DNA of 64,000 nt. It comes from Nipponacmea schrenckii (Eukaryota; Mollusca; Gastropoda; Lottiidae). The position numbers were made by a program, and so were the translations under genes. A model generated the notes under the pieces. That model saw only the letters and a list, made by a program, of their open reading frames with translations, was not told where the DNA came from and did no database searches. Each line of letters begins with the position of its first letter. Position 1 is the first letter of the stretch. This document shows, in pieces, positions 13,946-25,611 of this stretch. The stretch is taken from NCBI GenBank assembly GCA_030562195.1, contig JAUJPP010000005.1, forward strand, positions 22,059,106 through 22,123,105, in the 5' to 3' direction.

Positions 13946-16900
13946 AAATCTCATTAAAAAATCTTTATATTATCTAGTTTTACAATGTCAGGATTCACAA
14001 CAATTATCTGACCTCAAACGTAAAAACAAGTAAATGATATAACATGTCAATAAACCAGAAAACAAGTTGGTCATCTGTATTCTATAAGCCAAGACATTAC
14101 TTGAAAAACGGTTCTTGAATAAGTTAAAACGTTATGACATGTAGATATTAATCTGCAAACCGGACAAAAATATGTTGTTATCCAAGACGACGGGCACATT
14201 TTTTCCTTTGGAATTAATTCATTGCTTCAAACAGAAGAAATAGCCATGGAAATGTGTCCTAAGATAGCAATAACCCGTTTTCTGTAATCAATATGCCACA
14301 GAATAAAAAGAGAAGTACACACATGTAATTTAAAACTAGCTTACAATAAAATGCTCTTTTGGAATTACCTATATTACTTCAATGGGTTCAAGAGAGGTTT
14401 TCCAGCACTTGTAGTTAGAAAGGATACGTCAAGCTTCTAATCCAATTAGTATTTTTGTCCGACATTAAGGCAAATGATATATTAGAAGATGATGTCCAAG
14501 AACCAGAGACGTCCAACAAAATGTAGGTTCAAATACAACTACATGTATATAAGTTAGAAAAAGTTTTCGTATCCCTGAATGGGACCGTCAAAGTATAATA
14601 TTGTTACCAGAAAACTTGGTGAAAGATTTTGTAATTTATTGTTAATCATCGCAATCATTAAGTACCTTCTTTTTATTTAATTTTTCTTTTAATTTGTCAC
14701 TTTAATATCGTACAAGCAGTACCTTGTTTCTTTTTTTATTACTAGTTCGACCAAAATAAATTCAACAATGATGACACCATAATCTGGTCAGATGTTTTTC
14801 GAGTATTAGAAGAATCATGAAGTCGTATGTGTTAGTTCCATGTTTCCATCTATCACTAAACAGTTTCTTTAAGGTGAGTTCTTGCATCATTGATTGATTT
14901 TAATAATTATCTAATAAGATAATGGGTGCATAATTTAGTCTTACGCAGACTCTCTGGCTAGACGGTTTAATTTTCACGTTTGAAATATTACCAGAATGAA
15001 ACGGTTTTGTTTGGCTCACACTTAAATGAATTTTGTAACTAATGAGCTGTGGCGTACCTTAATATACCACAGACGCCTATACATAATAACCTGTAAGATT
15101 AAACCTTACATATATTTCCAAATATGAATCGGAAATCAGTCTCTACGACTGACGTGAGTTCATTGTGGTCAGGACTACAAACCATAACGAATTCCATTTG
15201 AAATAGACCTGGGTGAGAAAGCAAGATAAAAAGATCCAACAAAAATAGGCGAATGGTTATTTATGCTTCAGGTAGCTTCCAATCACGATGCTAATGAAGT
15301 CAAATTGTGCGTTCAGTGGTGCAACAAAATGGACAGGAAATATTGATCTTAGATCAGACATAATTAACCAGGTTTGTATTAATTACTACCTATCGCGAAT
15401 TACAGAACTCTTATCCGATCACTCTTCAACACCATATGTTTTCCGAGTCAATAGTATAAATAATTTTAATTTGAAAGGTTTGTCCCATATTTACTTTCGG
15501 ATGAACTTTACTGATTGGGATAATAAGGACAAACCACTTCATGCAGTTCTGTTTTGAATTTCAAACATTTTAAGTCCATAGCACCGAGGGCCTTGGTTTA
15601 TTGAAGAAGAAACTGGATTGAAAAACGGGAATGTGTTGCCTCAACCTATGTTAATATTGAACTCTGGACAGGTTAGCTATAAAATTTGGACTACATTTGG
15701 AATCGAGCAGCACATATTATTAGGAACATAACCGATTTTCAACAGAAATACTACCTCCCCTCTACCACCCAGTGGCAGGTCGAAACATTATAGTCGTTAA
15801 GATGGGACATTAAATCTAATGAGCCCTGTGTACGTGCATGTCCAATACAAAACGTTTTGAAAACAAAAACGTATGCAATGACCATTACCTCGACAAGGCA
15901 AATCATGTGCGTACATCACCGATGTCATACTGACTATATAATTAGGATAATAAAAAAATTTGTCAGATCATATTACTCTCCGGAGTTCCAAAGAAATAAC
16001 GTTGACGTTGATCATTTTTCCTTTAAAAAAAGGCTATACCATGCATGTTCTTTTTCAGAAATATATCAGTGTCAATTAAAATCAATTACTGGAAGAGATT
16101 TGTGTCTCTAAAGTAAAAAATTTTCATAAGCCAACACAAATTGTGTTAGTTAAACGGAAATATCCAATAAAATGAAAGTATGGTGGGAATGTTTCTTTTG
16201 CTATTCCAACTATTGTCCTAAGATTTTCACAAATCAGATTCTACACGATATCTGTTCGCTATAACATACTATATACAAGATCACGATGTAATTGTCGAAA
16301 CGTTGTGTATTATTGTTATTAAATTAGGGAGTAGTATACCATAAAATGTAGTGTTCATTAGTCATGTGTTTCTACCCCTAAATATTGCTTAAGGATTAAA
16401 TACAAGATGTATGGCTAATAAATGACAAAATTGAAGGTTGTAAGAATTGGCAGACTCTATATAATATAAAGTTAATTTATTATATTTTCTGTCTTAGGGT
16501 AGTTATGTCATATATTGATCCAGATCTAATAGAAGACACTAATTAAAGTACCCACACTCACAGCTTTAACAAAACAGGGTTTGGTCCGTCTACTAGAGTC
16601 TGGTAAATATATCATTATAAAAACTGTATTGTAAGGTCCCCAGTAACGTACGATCCGTTTCCAGTGCCATTTGTAGCTGATGGTGGATTTTGTCTGAAAT
16701 TCATTTCGCTTTGAAACCTTTTGTTGTGCTCGAATACGAACTGTTCTTGAGTTTTCAATTCTCTCTGACATTGTAGGATCTTCGTCGTCTCGTTGACTTA
16801 ATTCGATCATATCTCACTAGATCATGAAGGCAATTATGAACGATTCACAATTTTTCTCTTCGATGAATAATTACAATAGAGTAAGTCTTAATAGTGGGAA

Positions 16901-18149
16901 CCGAAAGTAATAAGTAATAATTTCGGGATGTAAGCTAATATTGTTCGATTGGGGAAATATTTTCTTAGATAAAGGTTAAGCTGGAAATCAACATAAAAGG
17001 CAAATACTGAGTCATGATAGCGCCCACAGCATTGACGTGCTGTCTATGTTATATTGAGATGTAGTTTACATTTATTTATTTGTTTTTGCAACGTTGTTTG
17101 GAGTGCGGATTCTCACTACATTTACGTTATTGATTTCGCTAAAGGTAGGTAGTGATACCATTCACAGAAGTGGTGAACTTTATATACTTATCAATATCTA
17201 AAGAGAATTGATATGTACGTGTAATTACATTTCATAGAAATAATTACCAGACTCGCATAATAGACGTTAGTGATAGCAAGAGTTCATATTATATACAAAT
17301 GTTTGATATATATCTTATCTATCAAAATACCGCATAATTATAATAATTATAAGTTATTATTAAATCTTAAGTAAACACAATTATAAATAATACAGCCTCG
17401 AAGAGGAAAATTTATACATTTCATAGAAGACTTGTTTTCAATTTGTTTGAGTATTGGTCGAGAACTTAATGTATTAAATAACCATAGTAAAACCGTATGT
17501 ATTGATGATGAGTGGGATAATTTGCGAGGAAAGGGAGACGAGGCATTGGTCAAGGTATTTATGGAATGGTGGTAGTAAACTTAAGTCATATATCGCATGT
17601 ACAAAACTGAAATCGGGACAGAACCTTATGTAAAGAGCTGGTTCACTCCCTTTAAGAATTGAAATAGCTATACTCCAACAATGGAGAAATTGAAAATGGG
17701 AAGCACTTTATTTTTAACTGTACGAATTTTACCATATTTTGCCGCATTTATTTTTTAGAATGTTTGATTTTAGAGAATTGAAACAGGTAGATTTATAAGA
17801 CTCCCCGAACCTCTTTGCTTAAGGAAATGTCTATACTCAATTGAGAAATTGAAAATGGGAAGCACTTTATTTGTAACTGTACGAATTTTACCATTATTTG
17901 CCAAACGTATTTTTAGAATGTTTGAACAAAACTGTGATATCCTGAGTATTGTTATTTATTATACTGTTAATTTTACTTGTTTTATACTTGTGATAATTTG
18001 TATGCTCTGTATAATTATATCGACGGTTACACTTGAATAAATTATTATAATTATAACTATTATTTTTAAAAGAATTCATTCACAATCTACAGTTTCTACA
18101 AATCTACACATATAATAAATAAATATTCCGTATAAAATAGAATCTCTTA
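13946..18149. other. no gene recognised
   Basis: AT-rich sequence. Frames at 15,288-15,557 (+), 15,857-16,111 (+) and 16,526-16,810 (-) are open for 84-94 codons but show no domain I know and no supporting exon next to them. A small direct duplication at 17,669-17,925 is listed separately. Confidence 0.5.
17669..17925. repeat. direct duplication of an ~85-bp segment
   Basis: Two copies, about 17,684-17,768 and 17,843-17,925, share GAGAAATTGAAAATGGGAAG, a CTGTACGAATTTTACC block and TTTTTAGAATGTTTGA. They are roughly 90% alike and about 160 bases apart. The second copy lies in a 63-codon frame, but I see no protein similarity. Confidence 0.75.
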
Positions 18150-18780
18150 AGGTCGCCCGATTATCTCTGGCTATGGAGTGAGTCTTATGCAGTGTCAGAA
18201 TACGTTGATCACTTCTTACTACCACTAGCATGTCAACATAGATCCGATCTTGAAGACTCGACTGATTTAAAAATCAAAAACCTTCGATTTCCTTCGAATG
18301 CTATTTTAATTTCTATTGATGTAACTTCTATGTACACCAATATCGATAACATCACTTGTCTAATGGCAGTTCCTAAAGCTTTTAATGGAATAGAAACCCG
18401 GATGCAAACAGACCCGTCGATGCAATTCTACAGCTCTTAGAGATTTGTCTTAGTCGCGACGAATTCACATTCGCCATTCGCCATTCGCCCCTTTGTACGC
18501 AAACCTTTTCATGACAGAGTAGAAACGTAAAGTATTACTCCTTTGTCCATTTGACCACATTTTTAAGGAAGCTTTTTGGATGACATTTTCATGGTTTGGA
18601 CTTACTCTCTACAACGGCAAACGTCAACCACAAAAGCATAGATTTCTCGATACTACTGTTTTTAAAGGCGATTCCATAGCAAAGATTAATAAACTAGATA
18701 TTAAAATATATTTTAAAGAAACCGACATTCATCAACTTTTGCACAAGAGCTCATTTTATCCAAAATATACATTATAATTA
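18150..18780 (+). pseudogene. Penelope-like reverse transcriptase remnant
   Basis: The first frame (about 18,160-18,440) reads a GRPIISG-like stretch, then EYVDHFLLPL, then LISIDVTSMYTNI. This is the Penelope form of the reverse transcriptase segment that carries the first catalytic aspartate. A second frame (18,580-18,777) reads RFLDTTVFKGD and ETDIHQLLHKSSFYPKYT, typical of the later fingers/thumb region. The region holding the YxDD box between them is missing or unreadable, so the enzyme cannot work. The family call rests on motif order and wording; the exact clade is not resolved. Confidence 0.7.
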
Positions 18781-18883
18781 AGTTACAAGTTTTACGATTT
18801 CGAAAAATCTGTTAGATCTTCTGATTTCGACCATGTCTGTACGATTGTTTTCTGAAACTGAAAATGCGTAAGTACTCTAAACG

Positions 18884-19290
18884 ATGTTTACGCAACATAA
18901 AAAAAAATCCACTTTAGCACAGATTGCTGTTAAAAATAGACTTTATGCCGAAGTACCTCCAGGATTAAGGAGTGCTCCATGTATGTCAAGCAGATGCAAA
19001 ATATGTCGCTTTATATCAGAAACTCATTATTTTTTAAGTAACTTTACGAATAAAAGTGACCTGATCCAGGAGCACTTATTTTGTGAAAACTCGAATACAA
19101 TATATTTAATGTCATGTAAAAATGTCCCAAGCAATATGTCGGAGAAACAAAGAACAATTTACGCACCCGTTTTAATGCTCACAGATCAGATACTAAATTA
19201 GAAAGACAACCCCGTTTCTAATCATTTCAATCTTGACGACAATTCACTTGACCATCTCACCCTAATATCTTGGAGAATCAATCCTTCTCT
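18884..19290 (+). pseudogene. Penelope-like linker and GIY-YIG endonuclease remnant
   Basis: The frame at 18,884-19,201 holds the paired cysteines CMSSRCKIC of the linker and then CENSNTIYLMSCKN, which opens a GIY-YIG domain. The next frame (from about 19,131) continues with QYVGETKNNLRTRF and AHRSDTKLE, the conserved YVG and arginine-bearing helix. A single frameshift therefore splits the nuclease near 19,130. The C-terminal part ends in a stretch like HFNLDDNSLDHLTLISW before decay. GIY-YIG nucleases cut target DNA for insertion of these elements. Confidence 0.72.
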
Positions 19291-19330
19291 TCCCCGAAAT
19301 GTAAATAATAAGTGTTTAGATTGATAATTC

Positions 19331-20183
19331 TAAATTGTTAATTCCTTTATTACCTCCAATGAATGGAAACGGTGTACAGGTTTTTGGCCGATTTTCATCC
19401 AAAAGTTTCACGGAACAGGTTGTTTTTAGGAGTGATCCTTTCCGTGCGTAGTTACCGTAAACCAATTTTTCGCGACAACAGACTTGTTTGTAACAGACTG
19501 TTCAAACACTCTTTCACTATTTCTACATATTCAACCTCCTAAAATGGCAAACGATGGCCTTTAATTACAGATTGTTTCGTGTAAATATATACTTCACTGG
19601 TAGCGAGCGGGCATCTTCATAATTGAGTACAAAGGCAATAACGTTGTTTCTAAATTTGAACTTCTCTATGGGGGTATGGAATTTTGTAGAATTAGGTCCG
19701 ATTTATCTCCTAAAGAATGACAAAACGGCAGACATCGTGCATAATTTACAAGGGATGTTTTAAAAATGCTAATACATTAATGATAATTTTCAATATAATA
19801 CCATTTAATACGGGAGTAGCAATCGAACTTGTGATACAATACTACTCGAATACGCTAACATGTAAGTCAATAATCTATTAAAAAAGGGAAACTGTAATTT
19901 CATTGATGGTGTATATTCAAACAACAGAATATATTGAAATACACAACACATTCATATATCTAATTAAGAGTAATTAGACAAATCTTTTTGCCAAAGTCAT
20001 AAATATAACAAATCCATTATACGGTATGTGGATGTGTTAATCCTCTTATATAGAATATCAAACTAATTAGGGCTCAATATACACAACACAATTAGTAACT
20101 TATTAGTAGTAGACTTATGTAACAGTACCATATGATTTTTGAATTAACATGTGACATGGTTTCATTTTCCAGCCATTAACCTA
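19331..20183. other. no gene recognised between the two retroelements
   Basis: AT-rich sequence. Part of the left end may be 3' remnant of the Penelope-like element, but I cannot place its end. Confidence 0.5.
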
Positions 20184-20190
20184 GACTAGA

Positions 20191-21490
20191 TTGGAACTAT
20201 CAAAGGATGTAAAGCAACGTCAATCGGTCGAGAAGTCAGATCTTGGGGAATTGCTAGCTACCCATTGATCAAGATCCTAGGCAAAGGATCAGTTCGTTTA
20301 GCTTTCTCGACGAGAGAAAGCGCGGACATTGCACTTGGCAAAGACACCCTCCTCGATAGAAAGTCGAAGATGGTGATACCACAATCGGTTAGCTCAGACC
20401 GATGCGTTGTGTATCGCATACAATCTGCTTACTCTGAGGAGGAACTGTCAGAAGACCTGCATGGAAGGGGGTATAACGTCTCTAGTGTACGTCGATTCAA
20501 AGTCAGGGAAGGCGCCGAGGACGGGACGGTAGTTCTATTCCCAGACAAATCGGAATCGTCTATCTGATTCGAAATACCTACCCATACGTGGACGGGGTCC
20601 GCCGCTGCTGCAAATGTCAAAATTTTGGACATCTTGGCAAACACTGCCGAGGGATCCAAAAGTGCGGCAAATGTGGTGACGTGCACTCCACGGATGCATG
20701 CAAGGCACTGGAAACGAAATGCGCCAATTGTAATGGAGGGCATATGGCGGGAGACCCCAAATATCCGAAATTACAAAAGGTGAAACACACGCTAAAGATT
20801 AAAGCTAAGATGGCTATATCCTTCAAAGAGGTAACAGCTCTCGTTAAGATTCGGGATGACCTTGAGGCAACGAAACCCAAGAAGAAAGATCATTCTTCGA
20901 AGGTGGAGAAACCGAAAAAGACCACTCCAGTATTCGAGACGAGCGTCCCCCCAATGGTGTCAACGGGGCCCGGATTCACACCAGTGTTTCGGGATGCAGA
21001 CAGTTTCTTAAACTTGATGCTGGACGTTGCAGAAATTGCTGCAACAGCTGTTAAATCAGACGAAGGGTACGACAAGCGCAGAGTTAGTCCGAAGATCATT
21101 CAGGCTATTAAAAACTCTGTTGAGAACTTTAAGGAGTCCTCCATCAACGCAAGTAGCCAAACAGATGTCTCTAGAAAACGGAAAAAGGATGCACGAGGAA
21201 GTCCTGAATCGTCTCCTGATGCCTCGGTCGAAGACACAACTAAGTATTTTAAGTATGTCAGAACGGTTAACAGAGGTCGTATCCTCTCAATGTCATCAAC
21301 TCCAAATTCAAGTAGGACTGATACTAAACTGAAGCCGTCTATTTCAAACACAACCGCTTCAGATTCAGAGTCAGATTCCTGTCCAGAAGTGAGCGGCGGA
21401 GAGGGGGAGGTAATGGAAGAATATGTTCGATCTGAACAATGTGACACCAATACTTGCTTAACTCCTGGGCACGACTGGCAGGACGAATAA
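20191..21490 (+). pseudogene. LINE ORF1 (nucleic-acid-binding, CCHC knuckles), frameshifted
   Basis: The first frame runs from about 20,191 to 20,567 and reads as the RNA-binding region of a LINE ORF1 (SIGREVRSWGIASYP, then RCVVYRIQSAYSEEELS). It shifts frame near 20,540 into the 20,588-21,490 frame. In that second frame, counting from 20,588, knuckle one is C7-x2-C10-x4-H15-x4-C20 and knuckle two is C26-x2-C29-x3-H33-x4-C38. A third starts C45-x2-C48-x3-H52 but lacks its last cysteine. The rest is basic and serine-rich, as usual for this protein, which coats the element RNA. There is no intact start, so the 5' end was probably lost. Confidence 0.8.
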
Positions 21491-21540
21491 ATTACTTCGA
21501 ACGGAACAGGAAAAGACTAGCATCTATATTTCTGTCGCAA

Positions 21541-23480
21541 TGGATCGCAGTCTTAAAATCCTGCAGCATAACCTTAATGGCCTTCGGGCCAGGCTCGTTG
21601 AGTTGAGGAAATTTCTTAGTACCGCCCGGTACGACGTTCTCTGTTTCCAGGAAACCAAGCTCTATCCTTGAGTAGATGATCCAACCTTGCCCAGGTATCT
21701 CTGCTCTAGACTGGATAGACCTGGTTCACATAAAAAGCGTATCGGTGGAGGAATTGCAATCTACGTAAGGGAAGGAATACCTGCCGCCCGGTAAGAATGT
21801 CATTGAACCAAGCTCATATCGAAACCTACGTGAACAAATATCACATCGGAATGTCCTGTTCTGGGGTGACTTCAATTCAAAACACGCCGCATGGGGATCG
21901 AAAAAGCAAGATGGTCGAGGAGAGGGACTACTCGAATTCATAGAGGATAACGACATGTGCTTATTGAACGATGGGAGGCCTACTTTGATCCATAACTCCA
22001 GTGGAGGAAAGTCTCGTTTAGATATTACTATCGCTTCGACAAATATAGCTTCACATTGCAACTGGCAAGTTAGTTCGACCGAGACCCTTGGAAGTGATCA
22101 TCTAGTAATAGATATTACTTATAAGGGTCAATTAAGAAGGGAAGAAATCCACGGCAAACAAAAATGGCAAATGGCAAAGGCAGATTAGATAAAATTTATC
22201 GAAAACTGTTCGCAGTGCGACGTAAAGGACATACAAAACAAGGATGTTGATGTCTACGCCAAAAATGTCACCATGGTCCTCATGGAGGCAGCCAAGGAAG
22301 CTATCCCGCGAACCTCTGGAAAAAACAGGGCTTTTCCGAAGCCCTGGTGGTCGGATGCTTGCCATCACGCAGTGAAATTACGAAAGAAAGCACTACGTCG
22401 TGTCCAACGAAACCTCACCCCTAATACAAAACAGGCTTATTTGGAAACTACAGAGAACGCTAAGAAAGTCATCAACGAGGCTCGCACCAGTCACTGGCAC
22501 GAATTCTGTCAAACGCTAAACCAGTACACCCTGATCAAGTCTGGGCCAAAATCAGATCAATGAATGGCACTAAATCTTCACACAAAATCCCAGTTGTAAA
22601 ATACGGGGACAGAGTTGGAGAGAGCGATAAACAGAAGGCAGACTTAATGGCTGAGAGCTTTGCTAACGCGAGTAGGGACAAACACCACTCCGCCGAATTC
22701 ATTAATCGAAAAACTAACTTCGCAGTGGGTCAATCCAGTGTGTTGACGCACATAGATGAAAACGACCCACTGAATCTCCCCTTACCAGCTGATGAACTTC
22801 AGAAAGCTCTCTCGTCCAAAAAGGACAGTGAGCGAGGGAGGATGATGTCAAGTATTCGATGTTGAAGAAATTGCCTCCCGAAGCTTCGAAAATTCTTTCT
22901 TGAACTATTCAATGAATCTTGGAACAATGGCCACGTACCGAGAATATGGAAAACGGCATCCATTATACCTATCCTAAAGGCTGGTAAAGATCCAGCAGAA
23001 ACGGAGTCTTACAGACCCGTTAGCCTTACATCCACGTTATGCAAAATCCTCGAAACGATGATAACAAATCGTCTTCGGTATTTCCTAGAAAGATTCGCCG
23101 GTGAACTCTCGATAGGAAACTCTCATGGGGACCCCACATCACAAATATCAAACACAGGTGCCAAGCTTTGCTGAATTTAATGAGAAATATATCCTGCAAT
23201 GAATGGGGTGCCAATGTGGTGACGCTCATGATGATCTATCGTGCGCTGATCCGGCCCATCTTGGACTACGGTTCACAGGCATTCGCTACTCCAAGATGTT
23301 GGTGAGGTCCCTCTCAAACTCCGCAGAGAGGAGCAAGCTCTAAGATACTGGTCAAAAATCAAGCACCTTGGAGAATCATCTCCCACCTACCTCGAGATCA
23401 CGAGGTTCAGGCAAGCCAAAAAGAATATAAGCTTTGGCCAGGCAGTTCGGGAATCCGTTCGAAAACATGGGCTAGATAGG
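21541..23480 (+). pseudogene. LINE ORF2: endonuclease and reverse transcriptase, broken
   Basis: It starts with ATG at 21,541 and reads ILQHNLNGLRARL and YDVLCFQETKL, the N-terminal signature of the apurinic-type endonuclease. A stop near 21,670 and a deletion near 21,780 follow. The nuclease resumes with VLFWGDFNSKHAAWGS, SRLDITIAS and LGSDHLVIDI. The reverse transcriptase is present only as IPILKAGKDPAETESYRP to about 23,095. It then jumps to a thumb-like piece (LSWGPHI, then IYRALIRPILDYGS), so the catalytic aspartate region is deleted. Function is lost; the original role was target nicking and copying of the element RNA. Confidence 0.82.
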
Positions 23481-24302
23481 TTGCCCATCAGAGAGTTTGC
23501 TCTCCCCCAGATTGCTCCTTGGACAATCACGCCTCCTCTTGACGACACCTCTCTCGCTACGAGATTGGATAAGAAACGGGACGATCCCTGCATCGCTCGG
23601 ATGATCGCTTTAACTCATATGGACGCTAGTAGTACGACCGGGTTGGGGATTTATATCCCTTCGAGCAGTACAAGAATAATCAAGCGACTACCCAATAACT
23701 GTTCGGTGTATACCTCAGAGATGCTCGCAATTTTCTATGCAGTGCAATATTCCGAAGGCCACCAAAATCCGAATTATGTAGTATTAAGCGACTCCTTTAG
23801 CAGTCTGATGTCGATTGTCAACGACCCTTCGAGTTCCCAATCGGGGCTAGTGGATGAAATCAGGCAAGCGTGCTCATTAATACATAGTCAAGGCAAATCA
23901 ATCGAGCTGGCATGGATCCCGTCTCATGTTGGCATACAAGGAAATGAGATTGCAGATGAACTCGCAAAACAAGGACTAGATCTAACGGAAATTAAGCCGA
24001 TATACTACAGCTTATCAGAAGTCCGGAGCATGATCGATAAAAGCATCAAATCTGCATGGGAGGTAACTCTCGTGGATGCTGATACGTTTCGCTTCAGACT
24101 AAACGATAGCATTAGCAGTAAAGTAATTTTGCACCATCCCAATCGACAGATCTGTCGATCGGTCGCTCGTCTGAGAATGATGGGTGAGGTAAGAAATCAC
24201 AAATACGAACTGAAGCTATGTCCCTGCGGTGAAGCTGGTACCGCAGAACATCTTTACAGAAGAAGGACAGATGAAGCCATAAGAGCACATAGCTCTCTAT
24301 AA
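23481..24302 (+). pseudogene. LINE ORF2 C-terminal part: RNase H domain, still open
   Basis: This is the longest open frame in the left half (273 codons) and holds a type I RNase H. Visible catalytic positions are Asp in THMDASST, Glu in SEMLAI, Asp in VLSDSFSSL, and the HVGIQGNEIADELAK box with its histidine and last Asp. It ends with CPCGEAGTAEHL, the zinc-like C-terminal motif of these elements. After residue ~260 the frame runs into GAAGAA repeat. RNase H removes the RNA template in LINEs that carry their own copy. It is not a host gene: upstream stops cut it off from any start. Confidence 0.85.
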
Positions 24303-24420
24303 GAAGAAAGAAGACAGTTACAGAAGAAGAATGAAGAATCAAGATACAGAAGAAGAACGAAGAAGGAAGAAACAGAAGAAGAACGACGAGTCAAGATATA
24401 GAAGAAGCCATAGGAGCAGG
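24255..24420 (+). repeat. purine-rich GAAGAA-type repeat at the LINE 3' side
   Basis: Imperfect repeats of AGAAGAAGAACGAAG/AGAAGAATGAAG run for about 160 bases directly after the RNase H domain. They overlap the last codons of the open frame. This may be the expanded 3' end of the element. Confidence 0.75.
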
Positions 24421-25514
24421 TCGCTCCTTAATCAACGTCCGCGATATGGTTTTGATTACCGAAGCAGACACCATACCTACCAATCAGTCAGTCAGGAACT
24501 ATCGGAGTGATCAATCATAATGCCCTCAAACATTGGCGTGTCTAGGTAACAGTAGGTGAGATGTCAAGCAATGAGAAGACCCCCCCCCCCCCCACTTCCA
24601 TAGAAACTCCACTGCTTGTAAGAAACCGTATTAATCAGTGTCACCCATTTTGCTTTATCATCCTCTAATGCCGTCTACATTCTGGGCTCCAGTGTCAATG
24701 GGAGAGTAATCGTCCGTTTTGTAAAAAATATCACAATATTTACATACATAACATTTTTGGTGGTAATCAGATTTTAATCACCAGGTTGATAATCTAACCC
24801 TTAAGCTATATGGCTATATTATGTAAACAAACATGTTTCTTTTAATGTCAGGAAATGACATTACGACTTTTGTACCAGAGGCTATTGGTTTATCGTTGGA
24901 ATTTTGTCAAAGATTTCCAATTTGCTTAAGCCTGTATTTTTATCTTTTTGTTACTTAACAGTTGTAATTTAGATTAAGTTTGTATGATTAATTCTTCCAT
25001 TTCCACATTATTAGGAGTATGTATACTGTCCTGATGTATGTTACATTAAAATTCAATATCAAATAACATTGGATACAGGACTGTCAGTTTTCCGAACCAA
25101 GTTGACAAGTACAATTATTAACAGGCATCAAGAACTGTTGAGACATTTCATGTCAGATTTGATCGACGGCGTAGCACATGGGACCGACTGGGAAATAGTA
25201 ACATCTAGGTCATTAATTTAAAGCGGTCTCGATAATAGTATGGGACCGACGAGTTATTGTTTGGGAACAGATGTACCACAAGAAATAAAAGAAGAAAACT
25301 ATCCATCAGATATACACATCTTATTTAACTGTGAATATACGGGCCTTGTTAATAGTACTCGGAGAATTATTTGCAGCATTTTGTATTCTATTTAACCTGA
25401 GTCTATACCGGATATCCAATCCTAGTTTCACTTCCGATATCCGGGAGACATCCCTTCATGCAAAATACGATTTAGGGATACATAAACAGAATAAAAACCA
25501 CCGCTATAAGTGTA
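24421..25514. other. no gene recognised
   Basis: A homopolymer of 14 C lies at 24,580-24,593. The remainder is AT-rich with no recognisable domain. The short frame at 25,331-25,582 overlaps the SINE tail and is not a gene. Confidence 0.5.
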
Positions 25515-25611
25515 AAATGAAAGAAAATGAATGGAGTTTTACGTCCTACTTTTCTGTACCTTATGGGCTTATGCAGACGTGAATGTGAATTTTGTCAAGA
25601 TAGCGTCATTA
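25515..25611 (-). repeat. 3' part of a SINE, split by the foldback element
   Basis: Read on the minus strand this contains AGCCCATAAGGTACAGAAAA, GTAGGACGTAAAACT and a TTTTCTTTCATTTTA end. These match the 3' third of the SINE at 13,592-13,945 in order. Its 5' part is at 27,674-27,985, on the far side of the foldback element, in the same orientation. Confidence 0.75.

Larger units (their letters stand above)
18150..19330 (+). mobile_element. decayed Penelope-like element (GIY-YIG type)
   Basis: Three separate open stretches, in different frames, follow the order found in Penelope-like retroelements: reverse transcriptase, a cysteine-bearing linker, then a GIY-YIG endonuclease. Frame changes and stops between them show the copy is dead. 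I see no long flanking repeats of its own. It lies about 0.9 kb before another retroelement in the same orientation. Confidence 0.75.
20184..24302 (+). mobile_element. 5'-truncated, internally deleted non-LTR retrotransposon with RNase H (I/Jockey-like group)
   Basis: GC content rises clearly against the flanks. The order is ORF1 with CCHC knuckles, apurinic-type endonuclease, reverse transcriptase pieces, RNase H and a C-terminal CPCG..EH motif. RNase H after the reverse transcriptase points to the I-like group of LINEs. ORF1 has a frameshift near 20,540. ORF2 has stops near 21,670 and 22,188 and at least two internal deletions (near 21,780 and near 23,100). The purine-rich repeat right after it may mark the 3' side. 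Confidence 0.85.

Noticed and set aside
16526..16810. 94-codon minus-strand frame starting with ATG
   Set aside because: It has no domain and no convincing splice partner. It is the longest chance-like frame in the left part but stands alone.
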